64,000 bases of DNA from Pedobacter nutrimenti (GTDB lineage Bacteria; Bacteroidota; Bacteroidia; Sphingobacteriales; Sphingobacteriaceae). Position numbers and translations under genes: made by a program. Below the pieces are notes generated by a model. That model had not been told where the DNA came from. It was given only the letters and a program-made list of their open reading frames with translations, and did not search any database. Shown here in pieces: positions 52,767-62,369 of the stretch. The stretch spans positions 496,001-560,000 of the forward strand of contig NZ_QKLU01000001.1 in assembly GCF_003208655.1 (NCBI RefSeq), in the 5' to 3' direction. Each line of letters begins with the position of its first letter. Positions within the stretch are counted from its first letter, which is position 1.

Positions 52767-53429
52767 ATGGAGCATCCAGTTTTAAAAAAACTATTGATCA
52801 AACCAGAAATGACTGTGTTATTGGATCATTTGCCTGAAAATTCAGCTTCTATATTGTATGAACTATCAGATAACATCAAAAAGGTATTCAGTTTGGATCA
52901 TCCTTATGATGTTGTAATTTCCTTTGTAAAAAGTAAAAATGAACTTGTAGATCGTTTGACAGCCTTAAAGGACTCCATAAGGCCCTCAACAATTATATGG
53001 GTTGCTTATCCTAAAAAAACCTCGGGTATCCAGACAGATCTTAGTATGATGGCATCCTGGGAAGAAGCAGAAGAATTTAATTTAACACCCTGTGCTTCTG
53101 CATCGATTAATGAGGTCTGGACCGGTATTCGCTTAAAGCCTAAGGATCAGGTTAAAAGTACAGGTTTAGCAAATGAAAGCATAAAAAACAATGCTTACGG
53201 AGAATTTATTGATGTAGAAAATAAACGGATTAGATTGCCTGAAGATCTGAAAAATACATTAGGGGATCATCCTATCGCATATGAATTTTTTGAACAACTC
53301 TCTTGGAGTAATAAAAAAGAATACATTTTATGGATCCTTAGTGCAAAGCAGGATAAAACAAGAATTTCAAGAATCGAAAAAATGATGGAATTGCTGGCTT
53401 TAAAAAAGAAAAATCCCGCTGACAAATAG
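52767..53429 (+). CDS. DUF3052-like / YdeI-OmpD-associated fusion protein
   Basis: A 220-residue cytosolic protein. The N-terminal half (residues about 1-130: LLIKPEMTVLLDHLPEN, VISFVKSKNELVDRL, IIWVAYPKKTSGIQTDL, INEVWTGIRL) resembles DUF3052; the C-terminal third (about 160-220: IAYEFFEQLSWSNKKEYILWIL, in pieces, RISRIEKMMELL) is the YdeI/OmpD-associated bacteriocin-protection domain. Combining both domains in one protein occurs in Bacteroidota, and neither has a firmly known biochemical role. It lies directly after the TrmH-like gene, and a strong terminator follows. Confidence 0.82.
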   Translation: MEHPVLKKLLIKPEMTVLLDHLPENSASILYELSDNIKKVFSLDHPYDVVISFVKSKNELVDRLTALKDSIRPSTIIWVAYPKKTSGIQTDLSMMASWEEAEEFNLTPCASASINEVWTGIRLKPKDQVKSTGLANESIKNNAYGEFIDVENKRIRLPEDLKNTLGDHPIAYEFFEQLSWSNKKEYILWILSAKQDKTRISRIEKMMELLALKKKNPADK

Positions 53430-53432
53430 TTT

Positions 53433-53468
53433 ACCACAAAAGAACAGCCTAAACTGTTCTTTTGTGGT
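53433..53468. terminator. bidirectional terminator
   Basis: ACCACAAAAGAACAG (53433-53447) and CTGTTCTTTTGTGGT (53454-53468) are perfect 15-base arms with a 6-base loop, between the YdeI-type gene and the convergent secreted protein gene. Confidence 0.88.
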
Positions 53469-53479
53469 TCATATTATAA

Positions 53480-54046
53480 TTAGTTTCTACCTGGTCTGTT
53501 GCCTTCATCCTGACGACCCCTTTCTGTACGATTTCCTCTATTGTCATTAGGTCTGTTGCTCCGGTCGTTGCCTGGCCTTAACTGTTCCCTGTCGCTCCTA
53601 GAAGGCTGGTTTGGTCTGCCACCTCTATAAAGTGGATGGCCCTTAACAACGGAATACCTGTTGTCCCGGCTATCTCTGATTAGGCTTTGTTTACCCGACC
53701 AGTTTTTGTATTTTCCATATTTGGAAACATATATGTTATGATGCAGATAAGGTTTCGGCTGGTTCACCACCACTTTGTAAGCATTGTATAAATTAAAATT
53801 GGAATAAGCCGGAGGCAAATTTCTGTTAAAAATCCACCGTCCATTACTTAGAAAGATGTATTGTCCTGTCGAAACATCATAATAGGCATCAATGGCAGGA
53901 ATGTAATAATAATCAACATGATCATATCCAGCCAGTCCCCAAAGTGGCTGGGACCCGATATTAATATTGACACTCACTTGCGCTTTGGTAGGGATGCTGA
54001 ATACCAATAGGATCAGTATTGCTGTGCTTAAAATTATTCTTTTCAT
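53480..54046 (-). CDS. secreted Arg/Asn/Gly-rich protein of unknown function
   Basis: A 188-residue exported protein. A signal peptide (MKRIILSTAILILLVFSIPTKA) precedes a Tyr-rich folded part (about residues 23-120; QPLWGLAGYDHVDYYYIPAIDAYYDV, in pieces) and a basic low-complexity tail from about 138, rich in Arg, Asn, Asp and Gly. The first part resembles small exported Bacteroidota proteins with YYYIP-type repeats, but I do not recognise a characterised family. The tail could bind polyanions such as LPS or nucleic acid. Monocistronic by appearance. Confidence 0.72.
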   Translation of the reverse strand: MKRIILSTAILILLVFSIPTKAQVSVNINIGSQPLWGLAGYDHVDYYYIPAIDAYYDVSTGQYIFLSNGRWIFNRNLPPAYSNFNLYNAYKVVVNQPKPYLHHNIYVSKYGKYKNWSGKQSLIRDSRDNRYSVVKGHPLYRGGRPNQPSRSDREQLRPGNDRSNRPNDNRGNRTERGRQDEGNRPGRN

Positions 54047-54150
54047 GACCTTAAGTATTAAAGATTAATTATTAACAAAGCCGCTTCAAATTCCCTACCA
54101 AAACCAAGGATACTTAAATTTTTAACATAATTTAACGGAGAAGGTATTGA

Positions 54151-55617
54151 TTATGCAAAAGGAATACCGTCCTTACTGGGTAGTTTACTGTAACCCATCA
54201 GGTATTCATCTACCTTTCGGGCAGCCTCTCTTCCCTCGGATATGGCCCAAACCACCAATGATTGTCCTCTTCTCATATCTCCTGCAGTGAATATTTTTGC
54301 AATATTGGTTTGATATTTTCCTTCTTCAGCCTTTACATTGCCTCTCACGTCCAGTTCCACTCCAAGTTTTTCCAGCATGCCTTCTTTCTGCGGATGTAGA
54401 AATCCCATGGCCAGCAGGATCAACTGACAAGGAAGTTCTCTTTCAGTTCCTTCAATTTCTGCAAAACTTAATGGTCGCCCACTTGCATCTATCTGCCATT
54501 CAACATCCACAATTTTTAAAGCTTTTAAATCACCTTTTTCATCTTTAATAAATTCTTTTGAATTCACTGCCCAGCCTCTTGTACAACCTTCTTCATGTGA
54601 AGAGGTCACTTTAAGTAGCATTGGATAAGTTGGCCAGGGCATATTTACAGTACGATGAGCAGAGGGCATAGGCATAATTTCAAATTGGGTTACAGATTTG
54701 GCTCCCTGCCTGTTGGAAGTGCCTATACAATCAGAACCTGTGTCGCCTCCTCCAATTACAATTACATCTTTTCCCGACGCAAGAATAGCTTCTTGTTCAA
54801 TACTGAAATTTTTAACCCTTTTGTTTTGTTGTTTTAGGAAATCCATTGCAAAATGAACTCCTTTTGCATTCCGTCCGGGAATGTTTAAGTCTCTAGGAAT
54901 GGTGGAGCCACCTGCCAATACAATGGACTGGAAATCTCTCAATAAAGTATTTAATTCTACATTAACTCCAACATTTGAATTGCATTTGAAGACAATACCT
55001 TCTTTTTCCAATAGTTGTATTCGACGGGTTACTACATCTTTTTGAAGCTTAAAATCGGGAATTCCGTAGTTCAACAATCCTCCTGGGCTGTCGTCACGTT
55101 CATATACAGTTACTTCGTGTCCAGCTCTGTTGAGCTGAGCCGCGGCGGCAAGCCCTGCCGGACCAGAGCCTATAACCGCTACTTTTTTACCTGTTCTGAT
55201 CAGTGGTTGTTCTGCTTTAATATAACCTTTGGCAAAAGCCATTTCAATAATATGTTTTTCGATTTCTTCTATAGATACCGGTGATTTATTGATCCCAAGG
55301 ACACATGCAGATTCACATGGCGCCGGACAAATTCTTCCGGTGAACTCAGGAAAGTTGTTGGTGCTTAGTAATATGGAGGTCGCAAGTTCCCAGTTTCCCT
55401 GATATACTGCATCATTAAATTCTGGAATTACATTGCCTAACGGACAACCAGATTGGCAGAATGGAACACCACAGTCCATACAGCGTGCAGCTTCTTTATT
55501 GACCTGTTCTGACTGATAGGCTTTTACAAATTCATTATAATGTTTTAAACGTTCTTTAGCGTCTTGTTTGACAGGAGCAGTTCTTTCATACTCTAAAAAT
55601 CCAGTTACTTTTCCCAT
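54151..55617 (-). CDS. gltD: glutamate synthase small subunit
   Basis: A 488-residue NADPH-oxidising, iron-sulfur flavoprotein subunit. The N-terminal domain has two four-cysteine clusters (CMDCGVPFCQSGCP at about 43-56 and CPAPCESACVLG at about 96-107), then an FAD site (VAVIGSGPAGLAAAAQLN, about 144-161) and an NADPH site (VIVIGGGDTGSDCIG, about 285-299). It passes electrons from NADPH to GltB. It follows gltB by two bases and must be one operon. No signs of change from the normal enzyme. Confidence 0.96.
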   Translation of the reverse strand: MGKVTGFLEYERTAPVKQDAKERLKHYNEFVKAYQSEQVNKEAARCMDCGVPFCQSGCPLGNVIPEFNDAVYQGNWELATSILLSTNNFPEFTGRICPAPCESACVLGINKSPVSIEEIEKHIIEMAFAKGYIKAEQPLIRTGKKVAVIGSGPAGLAAAAQLNRAGHEVTVYERDDSPGGLLNYGIPDFKLQKDVVTRRIQLLEKEGIVFKCNSNVGVNVELNTLLRDFQSIVLAGGSTIPRDLNIPGRNAKGVHFAMDFLKQQNKRVKNFSIEQEAILASGKDVIVIGGGDTGSDCIGTSNRQGAKSVTQFEIMPMPSAHRTVNMPWPTYPMLLKVTSSHEEGCTRGWAVNSKEFIKDEKGDLKALKIVDVEWQIDASGRPLSFAEIEGTERELPCQLILLAMGFLHPQKEGMLEKLGVELDVRGNVKAEEGKYQTNIAKIFTAGDMRRGQSLVVWAISEGREAARKVDEYLMGYSKLPSKDGIPFA

Positions 55618-55619
55618 GA

Positions 55620-58600
55620 TTAAGATATTTTTATTTTAGAATTTTTTTTCATTAATACCGCTTTGTATTCTTTAGGAAATACTTTAATAAAATGCGCAGA
55701 CTGTGTTGCCCAATCATTCAAGATGAATTGAGCCAGTTTACTGCCTGTAAGATTAATGTGTTTTTTTAATAAAACATTGATACGCAATTCATCCTGCTCG
55801 GTTAAAGGATCAAGGTCGACCATTTCTTTATTACATTTACCAGGAAAAGTTCCTTTAGTGTCATAGATCCAGGCAATACCTCCGCTCATTCCGGCGGCGA
55901 AGTTACTCCCTGTTTCTCCTAGAACCAGCACTTCACCACCGGTCATATATTCACATCCATGATCTCCCAGTCCCTCTATAACAGCAGTTGCCCCTGAATT
56001 TCTAACAGCAAACCTCTCTCCAGCTTGTCCTCTTGCATACAATTCGCCTGAAGTTGCTCCGTATAAGGCCACGTTTCCTATAATGATATTTTGTTCAGCG
56101 ACGTAATTAATTGCAGAAAAGGGATAAATAGATAATCTTGCTCCAGAAAGCCCCTTGCCTACGTAATCATTGGCCTCACCTTCTAATTGAAGGGAGATTC
56201 CTTTTGCAGCAAATGCACCAAAACTTTGTCCTGCTGAACCTTTAAACTTAAAGTTAATGGTGTCTACAGGGAGGCCTTGACCTTTATAGATTTTTGAGAC
56301 TTCATTTGATAGCATTGTACCAATTGCCCGGTCCGTATTTTTAACTTCGAATTCCCTGAAAATAGGTTCTTTGCTTTCTAGTGCTGGTTTGGCTGCCTGG
56401 ATGAGCTGAAGATCAAGGACTTCCGTAAGGCCATGATCCTGCTGCTCTGTGTTATACAAACTTAAATCATTGTCCTGGCTTTTATAAAGGATTGCCGAAA
56501 GATCAAGATCTTTTAATTTCCAATCTTTCTCATCAATCTGCCTTACACTTAAGACATCTGCTTGTCCAACCATTTCATTAACTGTCCGGAAGCCCAATTC
56601 AGCCATAATTTCCCTTAATTCTTCGGCAAGGAAATAAAACAAGTTCACAACATGGTCCGCTTCGCCAGTGAATAATTTTCTCAATTCGGGATCTTGTGTT
56701 GCCACACCAACAGGACAAGTGTTTAAATGACATTTACGCATCATAATACAACCTGAGGTCACTAAGGCTGCTGTGGCTACACCCCATTCTTCAGCACCAA
56801 GTAAGGTTGCAATAGCAATATCTTTTGCTGTTTTGAGCTGACCATCTGTTTGAAGAACAACCCTGCTACGCAGACGGTTTTTAACTAAAGTCTGGTGCAC
56901 TTCGGCTAGTCCTAATTCCCACGGAAGGCCAGCGTGTTGTATAGATGTTAGTGGTGAAGCTCCAGTCCCTCCATCAAATCCAGAAACCAGAATAACATCC
57001 GCATGAGCTTTGGCAACACCTGCAGCAATAGTGCCTACCCCTGCTTTCGAAACAAGCTTTACGTTAATTCTGGCATTTCTGTTTGCATTTTTTAAATCGA
57101 AAATCAGCTGGGCGAGATCTTCTATAGAATAAATGTCATGGTGTGGAGGTGGAGAGATTAAGCCTACCCCTGGTGTTGCATGACGTACCCTGGCAATCCA
57201 ATCGTCTACTTTATGACCAGGCAATTGACCACCTTCACCGGGTTTTGCCCCCTGTGCCATTTTGATCTGTAATTCGTCAGCATTGGTCAAGTAATAACTG
57301 GTTACTCCAAAGCGGGCCGAGGCAATCTGTTTAATGGAAGAACGCATAGAATCCCCATTCGGAAGAATTTCGTATCTCAACTCATCTTCACCCCCTTCAC
57401 CTGTATTGCTTTTACCACCAATTCGGTTCATCGCTATAGCCAAAGTTGAATGTGCTTCATGGGAAATAGAACCGAAAGACATTGCTCCAGTTGCGAAGCG
57501 TTTTAAAATATTCTCAATTGGTTCAACTTCATTTAAAGGTACTGCTGGGCGATTGTATTTGAATTCAAATAAGCCTCTTATGGTATAGGCTTGTTTCGTT
57601 TGTTCATTAACCAGGTTGGAATATTGTTTATATATACTATAATCTTTTTTTCGGGTTGAATTCTGGAGCAGGTGAATAGTTTGAGGGTTAAATAAATGTT
57701 GCTCACCCTTGCGTCTCCATTTGTAATTTCCTCCGGTTGGAAGTATTGGGTCTGGTCTATTGGCTTTTCCAAATACGCGACTGTGTTTGATCAAGGCTTC
57801 GTTCGCAATCTCATCCAGACCTAATCCACCAATTCTAGATACAGCACCTGCAAAATAAGTGTCAACTACATCTTTATGTATCCCAAGGATCTCAAATATC
57901 TGTGCCCCATGATAAGATTGCAGAGTGGAAATACCCATTTTTGAGAAGATCTTTAGTAAACCATTGTTTACAGCATAAATGTAGTTCTGAATCAGTTTCT
58001 CTGTTTTAATGCCACTTTCGCTTTCAAAACCTTTAATGGTTTCCAACGCGAGGTAGGGATTAACTGCAGTTGCGCCAAAACCTATTAGGCAGGCAAAATG
58101 ATGCACTTCCCAGACGTCACCTGCTTCTACCACGATACCTACTGCCCCCCGATGGCCTTTGCGGATCAGGTGGTGATGTACAGCGGAAACAGCAAGAAGA
58201 GAAGGAATTGCAGCATGTTCGGAATCTACTGCCCGATCTGAAAGTACAATGACCTGGAAACCATCTTCTACAGCGTCTACTGCATAACGGCAAAGGCGGT
58301 CGAGTGCTTTAGCCATTGCACCTGGTTTGCCAGATGCCCTAAAATAGGTTTGTAAGGTTTTTGCCTGAAAAACTCCTGTATCTATACTTCTCAATTTTTC
58401 AAGTTCAATGTTATTCAGGATTGGGTGTTTAATGCCCACACAGTGGCATTGCATTGCATGTTCTTCTAGCAAATTGCCATTATTACCCATAAAACCTGCA
58501 AGACTCATGACCACCTTTTCACGAATAGGATCAATAGGTGGATTGGTTACCTGAGCAAAAAGCTGTTTAAAATAAGAAGACAGATGCTGCGGTTTCTGAG

Positions 58601-60131
58601 ACAAAACTGCCAGTGGGATATCTGTTCCCATAGAGCCAATTGCTTCTTTTCCTTCCAGCGCCATCGGTTTGATGAGCAAATCAATATCTTCTCTGCTGTA
58701 ACCAAATACTTGTTGATATTTGAATATAGATTCTTCAGAAAGGTTACTAAATACTACCCTTGGATCTGAAAGCTCTTCAAGTCTGATCTGGTATTGATTA
58801 AGCCAGTCCGCATAAGGTCTTCTTCCGCATACCTGTTTTTTAATTTCTTCATCACTGATTATCCGGCCTTGTTCCATATCAACAACAAACATTTTTCCAG
58901 GAGTCAAACGACCTTTTTCAATAATTTTACTCTGTTCTAATTCCAGAACACCAGCCTCAGAGGCCATGATTACCCGGTCATCCTCCGTAATCGCATATCT
59001 GGACGGGCGCAACCCATTTCTGTCCAATGTGGCACCAATCAGATTGCCATCCGTAAAGGCAATCGCGGCCGGACCGTCCCAAGGCTCCATTAAAGTGGCG
59101 TGAAATTTGTAAAATGCCTGCTTGAGTTCATCCATATCTTCATTCCCGTCCCAGGCCTCTGGAATCAGCATCATTAACACATGAGGAAGAGACCTTCCCG
59201 CATGCAATAATAGTTCAACGATGTTATCCAAACAACCAGAGTCCGACTGGCTCTCATCTATGACCGGAAGTAAAATATTTAGTTCTTCAGGGGTGAAATA
59301 GCTGGAAGCAAATGATTTAACACTGGCTCTGAACCAGTTAAGATTGCCCTGAAGCGTATTGATTTCGCCATTGTGTGCTATATAGCGAAAAGGTTGCGCC
59401 AGCTTCCAGGAAGGAAAAGTATTGGTTGCAAACCGGGAATGTACCAATCCAAACGCAGAGACAACCCTTTTGTCGCTAAGTTCAGTGAAATAAGACCTAA
59501 CTTGCATAGAGGTCAGCTGGCCTTTATATACAATAGTTCGTGAAGAGAAAGAAGCGATATAAAAATCGGACTTAATTCCATTTACGGTATTTGTTATTGT
59601 TTTGGTCAGATAATTTTTAAATACATATAGTTTACGTTCGAAATCAGCACCGGCCGCAACGGCATAAGGCCTGGCAATAAACAGCTGTTCCATTTCTGGT
59701 TCCACTGATAAAGCCATATCCCCTATATCATGGGAATTAGTTTGAACCTTCCTAAAGCCAAGTACTTCCAAGCCCAGTTTCTCTGCTGCACGATAAATCA
59801 CTTCCCGGCATTCTTCCCTCGCTTTAATATCTTTTGGAAGAAACAGCATTCCTACGCCATAATCACCACTCTGATTAAGACTAAAGCCAATCTTCAAACA
59901 TTCATCATATAAAAACTCGTGGGGGATCTGGATCATAATCCCAGCACCATCACCGGTGTTAATTTCTGCACCGCATGCTCCTCTGTGATCTAATTTTTCA
60001 AGTATGGTAATGGCATCGGAAATAATTTGCTGGGACTTCCTTCCTTTTACGTGAGCAACAAACCCGATACCGCATGCATCGTGTTCAAAACGCTGGTCAT
60101 ATAATCCCTGATTGTCTTCTGTGTGGTCCAT
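55620..60131 (-). CDS. gltB: glutamate synthase large subunit
   Basis: A 1503-residue enzyme that makes two glutamates from glutamine and 2-oxoglutarate. The propeptide of 19 residues ends before the N-terminal nucleophile Cys20 (HDACGIGFVA), followed by the class II amidotransferase domain (to about 430), the central domain, the FMN-binding synthase barrel (about 810-1190) with the 3Fe-4S cysteines in CIMMRKCHLNTCPVG, and the C-terminal GXGXG beta-helix (about 1240-1490). No promoter is clear in the 420 bases upstream. GltB-GltD with glutamine synthetase assimilates ammonia. Confidence 0.97.
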   Translation of the reverse strand: MDHTEDNQGLYDQRFEHDACGIGFVAHVKGRKSQQIISDAITILEKLDHRGACGAEINTGDGAGIMIQIPHEFLYDECLKIGFSLNQSGDYGVGMLFLPKDIKAREECREVIYRAAEKLGLEVLGFRKVQTNSHDIGDMALSVEPEMEQLFIARPYAVAAGADFERKLYVFKNYLTKTITNTVNGIKSDFYIASFSSRTIVYKGQLTSMQVRSYFTELSDKRVVSAFGLVHSRFATNTFPSWKLAQPFRYIAHNGEINTLQGNLNWFRASVKSFASSYFTPEELNILLPVIDESQSDSGCLDNIVELLLHAGRSLPHVLMMLIPEAWDGNEDMDELKQAFYKFHATLMEPWDGPAAIAFTDGNLIGATLDRNGLRPSRYAITEDDRVIMASEAGVLELEQSKIIEKGRLTPGKMFVVDMEQGRIISDEEIKKQVCGRRPYADWLNQYQIRLEELSDPRVVFSNLSEESIFKYQQVFGYSREDIDLLIKPMALEGKEAIGSMGTDIPLAVLSQKPQHLSSYFKQLFAQVTNPPIDPIREKVVMSLAGFMGNNGNLLEEHAMQCHCVGIKHPILNNIELEKLRSIDTGVFQAKTLQTYFRASGKPGAMAKALDRLCRYAVDAVEDGFQVIVLSDRAVDSEHAAIPSLLAVSAVHHHLIRKGHRGAVGIVVEAGDVWEVHHFACLIGFGATAVNPYLALETIKGFESESGIKTEKLIQNYIYAVNNGLLKIFSKMGISTLQSYHGAQIFEILGIHKDVVDTYFAGAVSRIGGLGLDEIANEALIKHSRVFGKANRPDPILPTGGNYKWRRKGEQHLFNPQTIHLLQNSTRKKDYSIYKQYSNLVNEQTKQAYTIRGLFEFKYNRPAVPLNEVEPIENILKRFATGAMSFGSISHEAHSTLAIAMNRIGGKSNTGEGGEDELRYEILPNGDSMRSSIKQIASARFGVTSYYLTNADELQIKMAQGAKPGEGGQLPGHKVDDWIARVRHATPGVGLISPPPHHDIYSIEDLAQLIFDLKNANRNARINVKLVSKAGVGTIAAGVAKAHADVILVSGFDGGTGASPLTSIQHAGLPWELGLAEVHQTLVKNRLRSRVVLQTDGQLKTAKDIAIATLLGAEEWGVATAALVTSGCIMMRKCHLNTCPVGVATQDPELRKLFTGEADHVVNLFYFLAEELREIMAELGFRTVNEMVGQADVLSVRQIDEKDWKLKDLDLSAILYKSQDNDLSLYNTEQQDHGLTEVLDLQLIQAAKPALESKEPIFREFEVKNTDRAIGTMLSNEVSKIYKGQGLPVDTINFKFKGSAGQSFGAFAAKGISLQLEGEANDYVGKGLSGARLSIYPFSAINYVAEQNIIIGNVALYGATSGELYARGQAGERFAVRNSGATAVIEGLGDHGCEYMTGGEVLVLGETGSNFAAGMSGGIAWIYDTKGTFPGKCNKEMVDLDPLTEQDELRINVLLKKHINLTGSKLAQFILNDWATQSAHFIKVFPKEYKAVLMKKNSKIKIS

Positions 60132-60517
60132 AAGGCTAAGTGTGTTTGAGACACTAAGATAATGAATTCATATTTTAATTGCCATTTTTGCATGCATTTT
60201 TCTAAATATTGAATTATTTTACTTTTTTAAAGCTTTTAAATTGATAAAATGATAATCGAAATCGATATCACTTAACATATTTACAACGCGATTATTTGTA
60301 ATGTTTTTTAATAAGAGATAAGAGTTGTTCATTCCATTGCTAGAGAACTAATTTGAATTTGCCATTTCAAGGAACTTTTACATGATTAGCCTTATAGCAT
60401 CAGTAATTTAATTTAACCATGCTATTTTCTTAATATTTATTTCACACTACAAGCTTCTACAATTCAGCCTATTAGGTCTTAATCATTCAGAAAACGTATT
60501 TTTTTATCAAATTTGTT
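60132..60517. other. intergenic region, gltB / SRP RNA
   Basis: AT-rich DNA between the divergent gltB and SRP RNA genes. No frame or repeat stands out except AGTGT/ACACT near 60140-60160, close to the gltB start. The gltB promoter must lie here but is not recognised by eye. Confidence 0.4.
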
Positions 60518-60547
60518 TTTGTAGAATGATCGCTTTTGCTACTTTTG
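60518..60547 (+). promoter_or_regulatory. promoter of the SRP RNA gene
   Basis: TTTG (60518-60521) and TACTTTTG (60540-60547) are separated by 18 bases, a near consensus Bacteroidota promoter, ending four bases before the 5' end of the RNA. Confidence 0.75.
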
Positions 60548-60551
60548 TGCC

Positions 60552-60648
60552 GGGCAAGTCTTTTACGATCAGCTCCCTTTGAACTCCCCCAGGACGGGAA
60601 CGGAGCAAGGGTAGAAGGTTGTAGCGGTGCGATAAAAGGTGCTTGCCC
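60552..60648 (+). ncRNA. ffs: signal recognition particle RNA (small bacterial type)
   Basis: The 97-base segment has terminal arms GGGCAAG (60552-60558) and CTTGCCC (60642-60648), inner CTTTTA/TAAAAG arms, and a domain IV hairpin: CAGG (60590-60593), the GGAA tetraloop inside CGGGAACG, and AGCA (60604-60607), closed by CCC/GGG. This is the Ffh-binding site of 4.5S RNA. T6 at 60650-60655 follows the terminal stem and ends the transcript. The RNA with Ffh takes inner membrane proteins to FtsY and the translocon. Ends are set by base pairing and may be off by a few bases. Confidence 0.93.
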
Positions 60649-60806
60649 ATTTTTTACTTTTCTATAGGTAAAAATTAAATTCCCTTAATTTTTAAAACTG
60701 AATTATTCCTGACATGTTTAATACTTGTCAAAGGAATTTAATTGCTAATTTAGCTCCCATAATTGTTCTTTCGAATTCATTTAAACATTTGTTAATTTTA
60801 AATATT

Positions 60807-61472
60807 ATGAAGTTTTTCATTGATACAGCTAATCTTGATCAGATTAAAGAAGCTCAGGACCTCGGAGTTTTAGATGGTGTAACCACCAATCCAAGTTTAA
60901 TGGCCAAAGAAGGTATTACTGGTGACGACAATGTGATCAAACATTATAAAGCGATTTGTGGCATTGTGGATAACAACGTTAGTGCAGAGGTGATTTCCAC
61001 AACCTATGAGGAGATGATCAAAGAAGGAGAAGCTTTGGCAAAAATAGATTCTAAAATCGTAGTAAAAATTCCTATGATTAAGGATGGTGTTAAAGCAATC
61101 AAATATCTTTCCTCAAAGGGCATCCGTACAAACTGTACCCTGATCTTTTCTCCTGGTCAAGCTCTTTTAGCTGCAAAGGCCGGCGCAAGTTATGTTTCGC
61201 CTTTCCTGGGCCGTCTGGATGATATCTCCACAGATGGGTTACAGCTAATTGAAGACATCCGATTGATTTTTGACAACTATCAATATGAGACTGAAATTCT
61301 TGCTGCTTCTATACGTGGTCCTTTACACATAGTGAACTGTGCAAAATTAGGGGCTGACGTTATTACTGCCCCTTTAAGTGCTATTACTGCATTGTTGAAA
61401 CACCCTTTAACTGACAGTGGTCTGGCGCAATTCCTGGCAGATCATGATAAAGCTGCTAAAGCTGCAAAATAA
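60807..61472 (+). CDS. tal: transaldolase (TalC/FSA family)
   Basis: A 221-residue class I aldolase of the small transaldolase type. The frame is open from 60714, but family members begin at [13 protein letters not shown], so the ATG at 60807 is used. The Schiff-base Lys is Lys87 in [19 protein letters not shown] and [21 protein letters not shown] are family motifs; Phe133 in SPFLGRLDD favours transaldolase over fructose-6-phosphate aldolase, which has Tyr there. It moves a dihydroxyacetone unit between sugar phosphates in the pentose phosphate pathway. Confidence 0.93.
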   Translation: MKFFIDTANLDQIKEAQDLGVLDGVTTNPSLMAKEGITGDDNVIKHYKAICGIVDNNVSAEVISTTYEEMIKEGEALAKIDSKIVVKIPMIKDGVKAIKYLSSKGIRTNCTLIFSPGQALLAAKAGASYVSPFLGRLDDISTDGLQLIEDIRLIFDNYQYETEILAASIRGPLHIVNCAKLGADVITAPLSAITALLKHPLTDSGLAQFLADHDKAAKAAK

Positions 61473-61497
61473 GTTCACGTAATATATCGTATTGGAT

Positions 61498-61533
61498 CCG
61501 GGAATGTTGATATTGGCATTCCCGGTTTTTTTT
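61498..61533 (+). terminator. intrinsic terminator of the transaldolase gene
   Basis: CCGGGAATG (61498-61506) pairs with CATTCCCGG (61517-61525), followed by eight T (61526-61533). The T run overlaps the last codon of the convergent gmhB gene. Confidence 0.88.
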
Positions 61534-62029
61534 AAGTGCTTAGCACTTCTTTTATTTTATCATAACTGATTTTCTCATCTGGTTTAATAAGAATACCCTT
61601 CACTCCTGCCCCATTTGCAGCTTCTACATCTCTTAGCTTATCTCCAATCATTACGGACAAAGCCGGATCTATGTTATAAGTTTGAATTGCAGTCAGTAAC
61701 ATTCCTGATTTAGGTTTTCGGCATGGGCATTCTCCTGTTACCGAAGGATGATGTGGACAATAATAGGCATGGCTGATCTTTGCTCCTTGTTGTTCAAATT
61801 TTTGGAAAAGCAATTTGTGCATTTCAGAAAGTGTCTCTTCTGTATACCTACCTAAAGCAATCCCCCCTTGATTTGTAATGATAACCAGTAAATAACCTTC
61901 GTCATAGAATTTTTTTAGTACCGGAATCTGATACTCGAGAACTTCGAAGTCCTCAAGTCGACAGATGTAATCATTTCTTTCATGGTTCAATACCCCATCT
62001 CGATCTAAAAAAATGGCTTTATTCTTCAT
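61532..62029 (-). CDS. HAD-IIIA phosphatase, GmhB-like
   Basis: A 165-residue HAD phosphatase. Nucleophile Asp9 and acid/base Asp11 are in FLDRDGVLN; the Thr of motif II is in ITNQGG (51-56), and the motif IV is GDKLRDVEAA. The zinc loop CPHHPSVTGECPC (Cys91, His93, Cys101, Cys103) and RKPKSGM identify the heptose 1,7-bisphosphate phosphatase family, used for LPS heptose. The histidinol phosphatase branch shares these, so the substrate should be tested. TATCTTTG at 62047-62054 (minus) is a possible -7 box. Confidence 0.87.
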   Translation of the reverse strand: MKNKAIFLDRDGVLNHERNDYICRLEDFEVLEYQIPVLKKFYDEGYLLVIITNQGGIALGRYTEETLSEMHKLLFQKFEQQGAKISHAYYCPHHPSVTGECPCRKPKSGMLLTAIQTYNIDPALSVMIGDKLRDVEAANGAGVKGILIKPDEKISYDKIKEVLST

Positions 62030-62183
62030 TTATTTAATGTTTTTCGCAAAGATAGGATAATCATTTAATGGAGTTGGAAAGAATAAAATTAGAAATTTAA
62101 TCAATTCCTAACCTTGAATATATAGTTGGATACATTTAATCTTCCTTAAAATCAATGCTCTAACTGATTTGTACCAAAATATG

Positions 62184-62214
62184 TTGCAGGATATATTCAA
62201 TAGTTCTATATTTG
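62184..62214 (+). promoter_or_regulatory. promoter of the tRNA-Lys gene
   Basis: TTG (62184-62186) and TATATTTG (62207-62214) are 20 bases apart. The inferred start is about 40 bases before the tRNA. Confidence 0.7.
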
Positions 62215-62262
62215 CACCACTTTAAACGGAAACGCTTAGAGTAAAAGTTCAAACAGAACAAT

Positions 62263-62338
62263 GATTCCGTAGCTCAGCTGGTAGAGCATTACACTTTTAA
62301 TGTAGTGGTCCTGGGTTCGAATCCCAGCGGGATCACCA
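62263..62338 (+). tRNA. tRNA-Lys (anticodon TTT)
   Basis: A 76-base cloverleaf with the acceptor stem GATTCCG/CGGGATC (one T-G pair), D arm GCTC/GAGC, anticodon stem TTACA/TGTAG with TTT at 62296-62298, the T arm CTGGG-TTCGAAT-CCCAG, discriminator A and encoded CCA. It reads AAA and AAG codons and is a substrate of MnmA, which is encoded at 20462. Confidence 0.97.
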
Positions 62339-62369
62339 AAAGCCTCAGATTTCTCTGAGGCTTTCTTGT
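62339..62369 (+). terminator. terminator after tRNA-Lys
   Basis: AAAGCCTCAG (62339-62348) and CTGAGGCTTT (62355-62364) form a 10-base stem with a 6-base loop, directly after the tRNA, followed by a short T-rich stretch. Confidence 0.8.
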
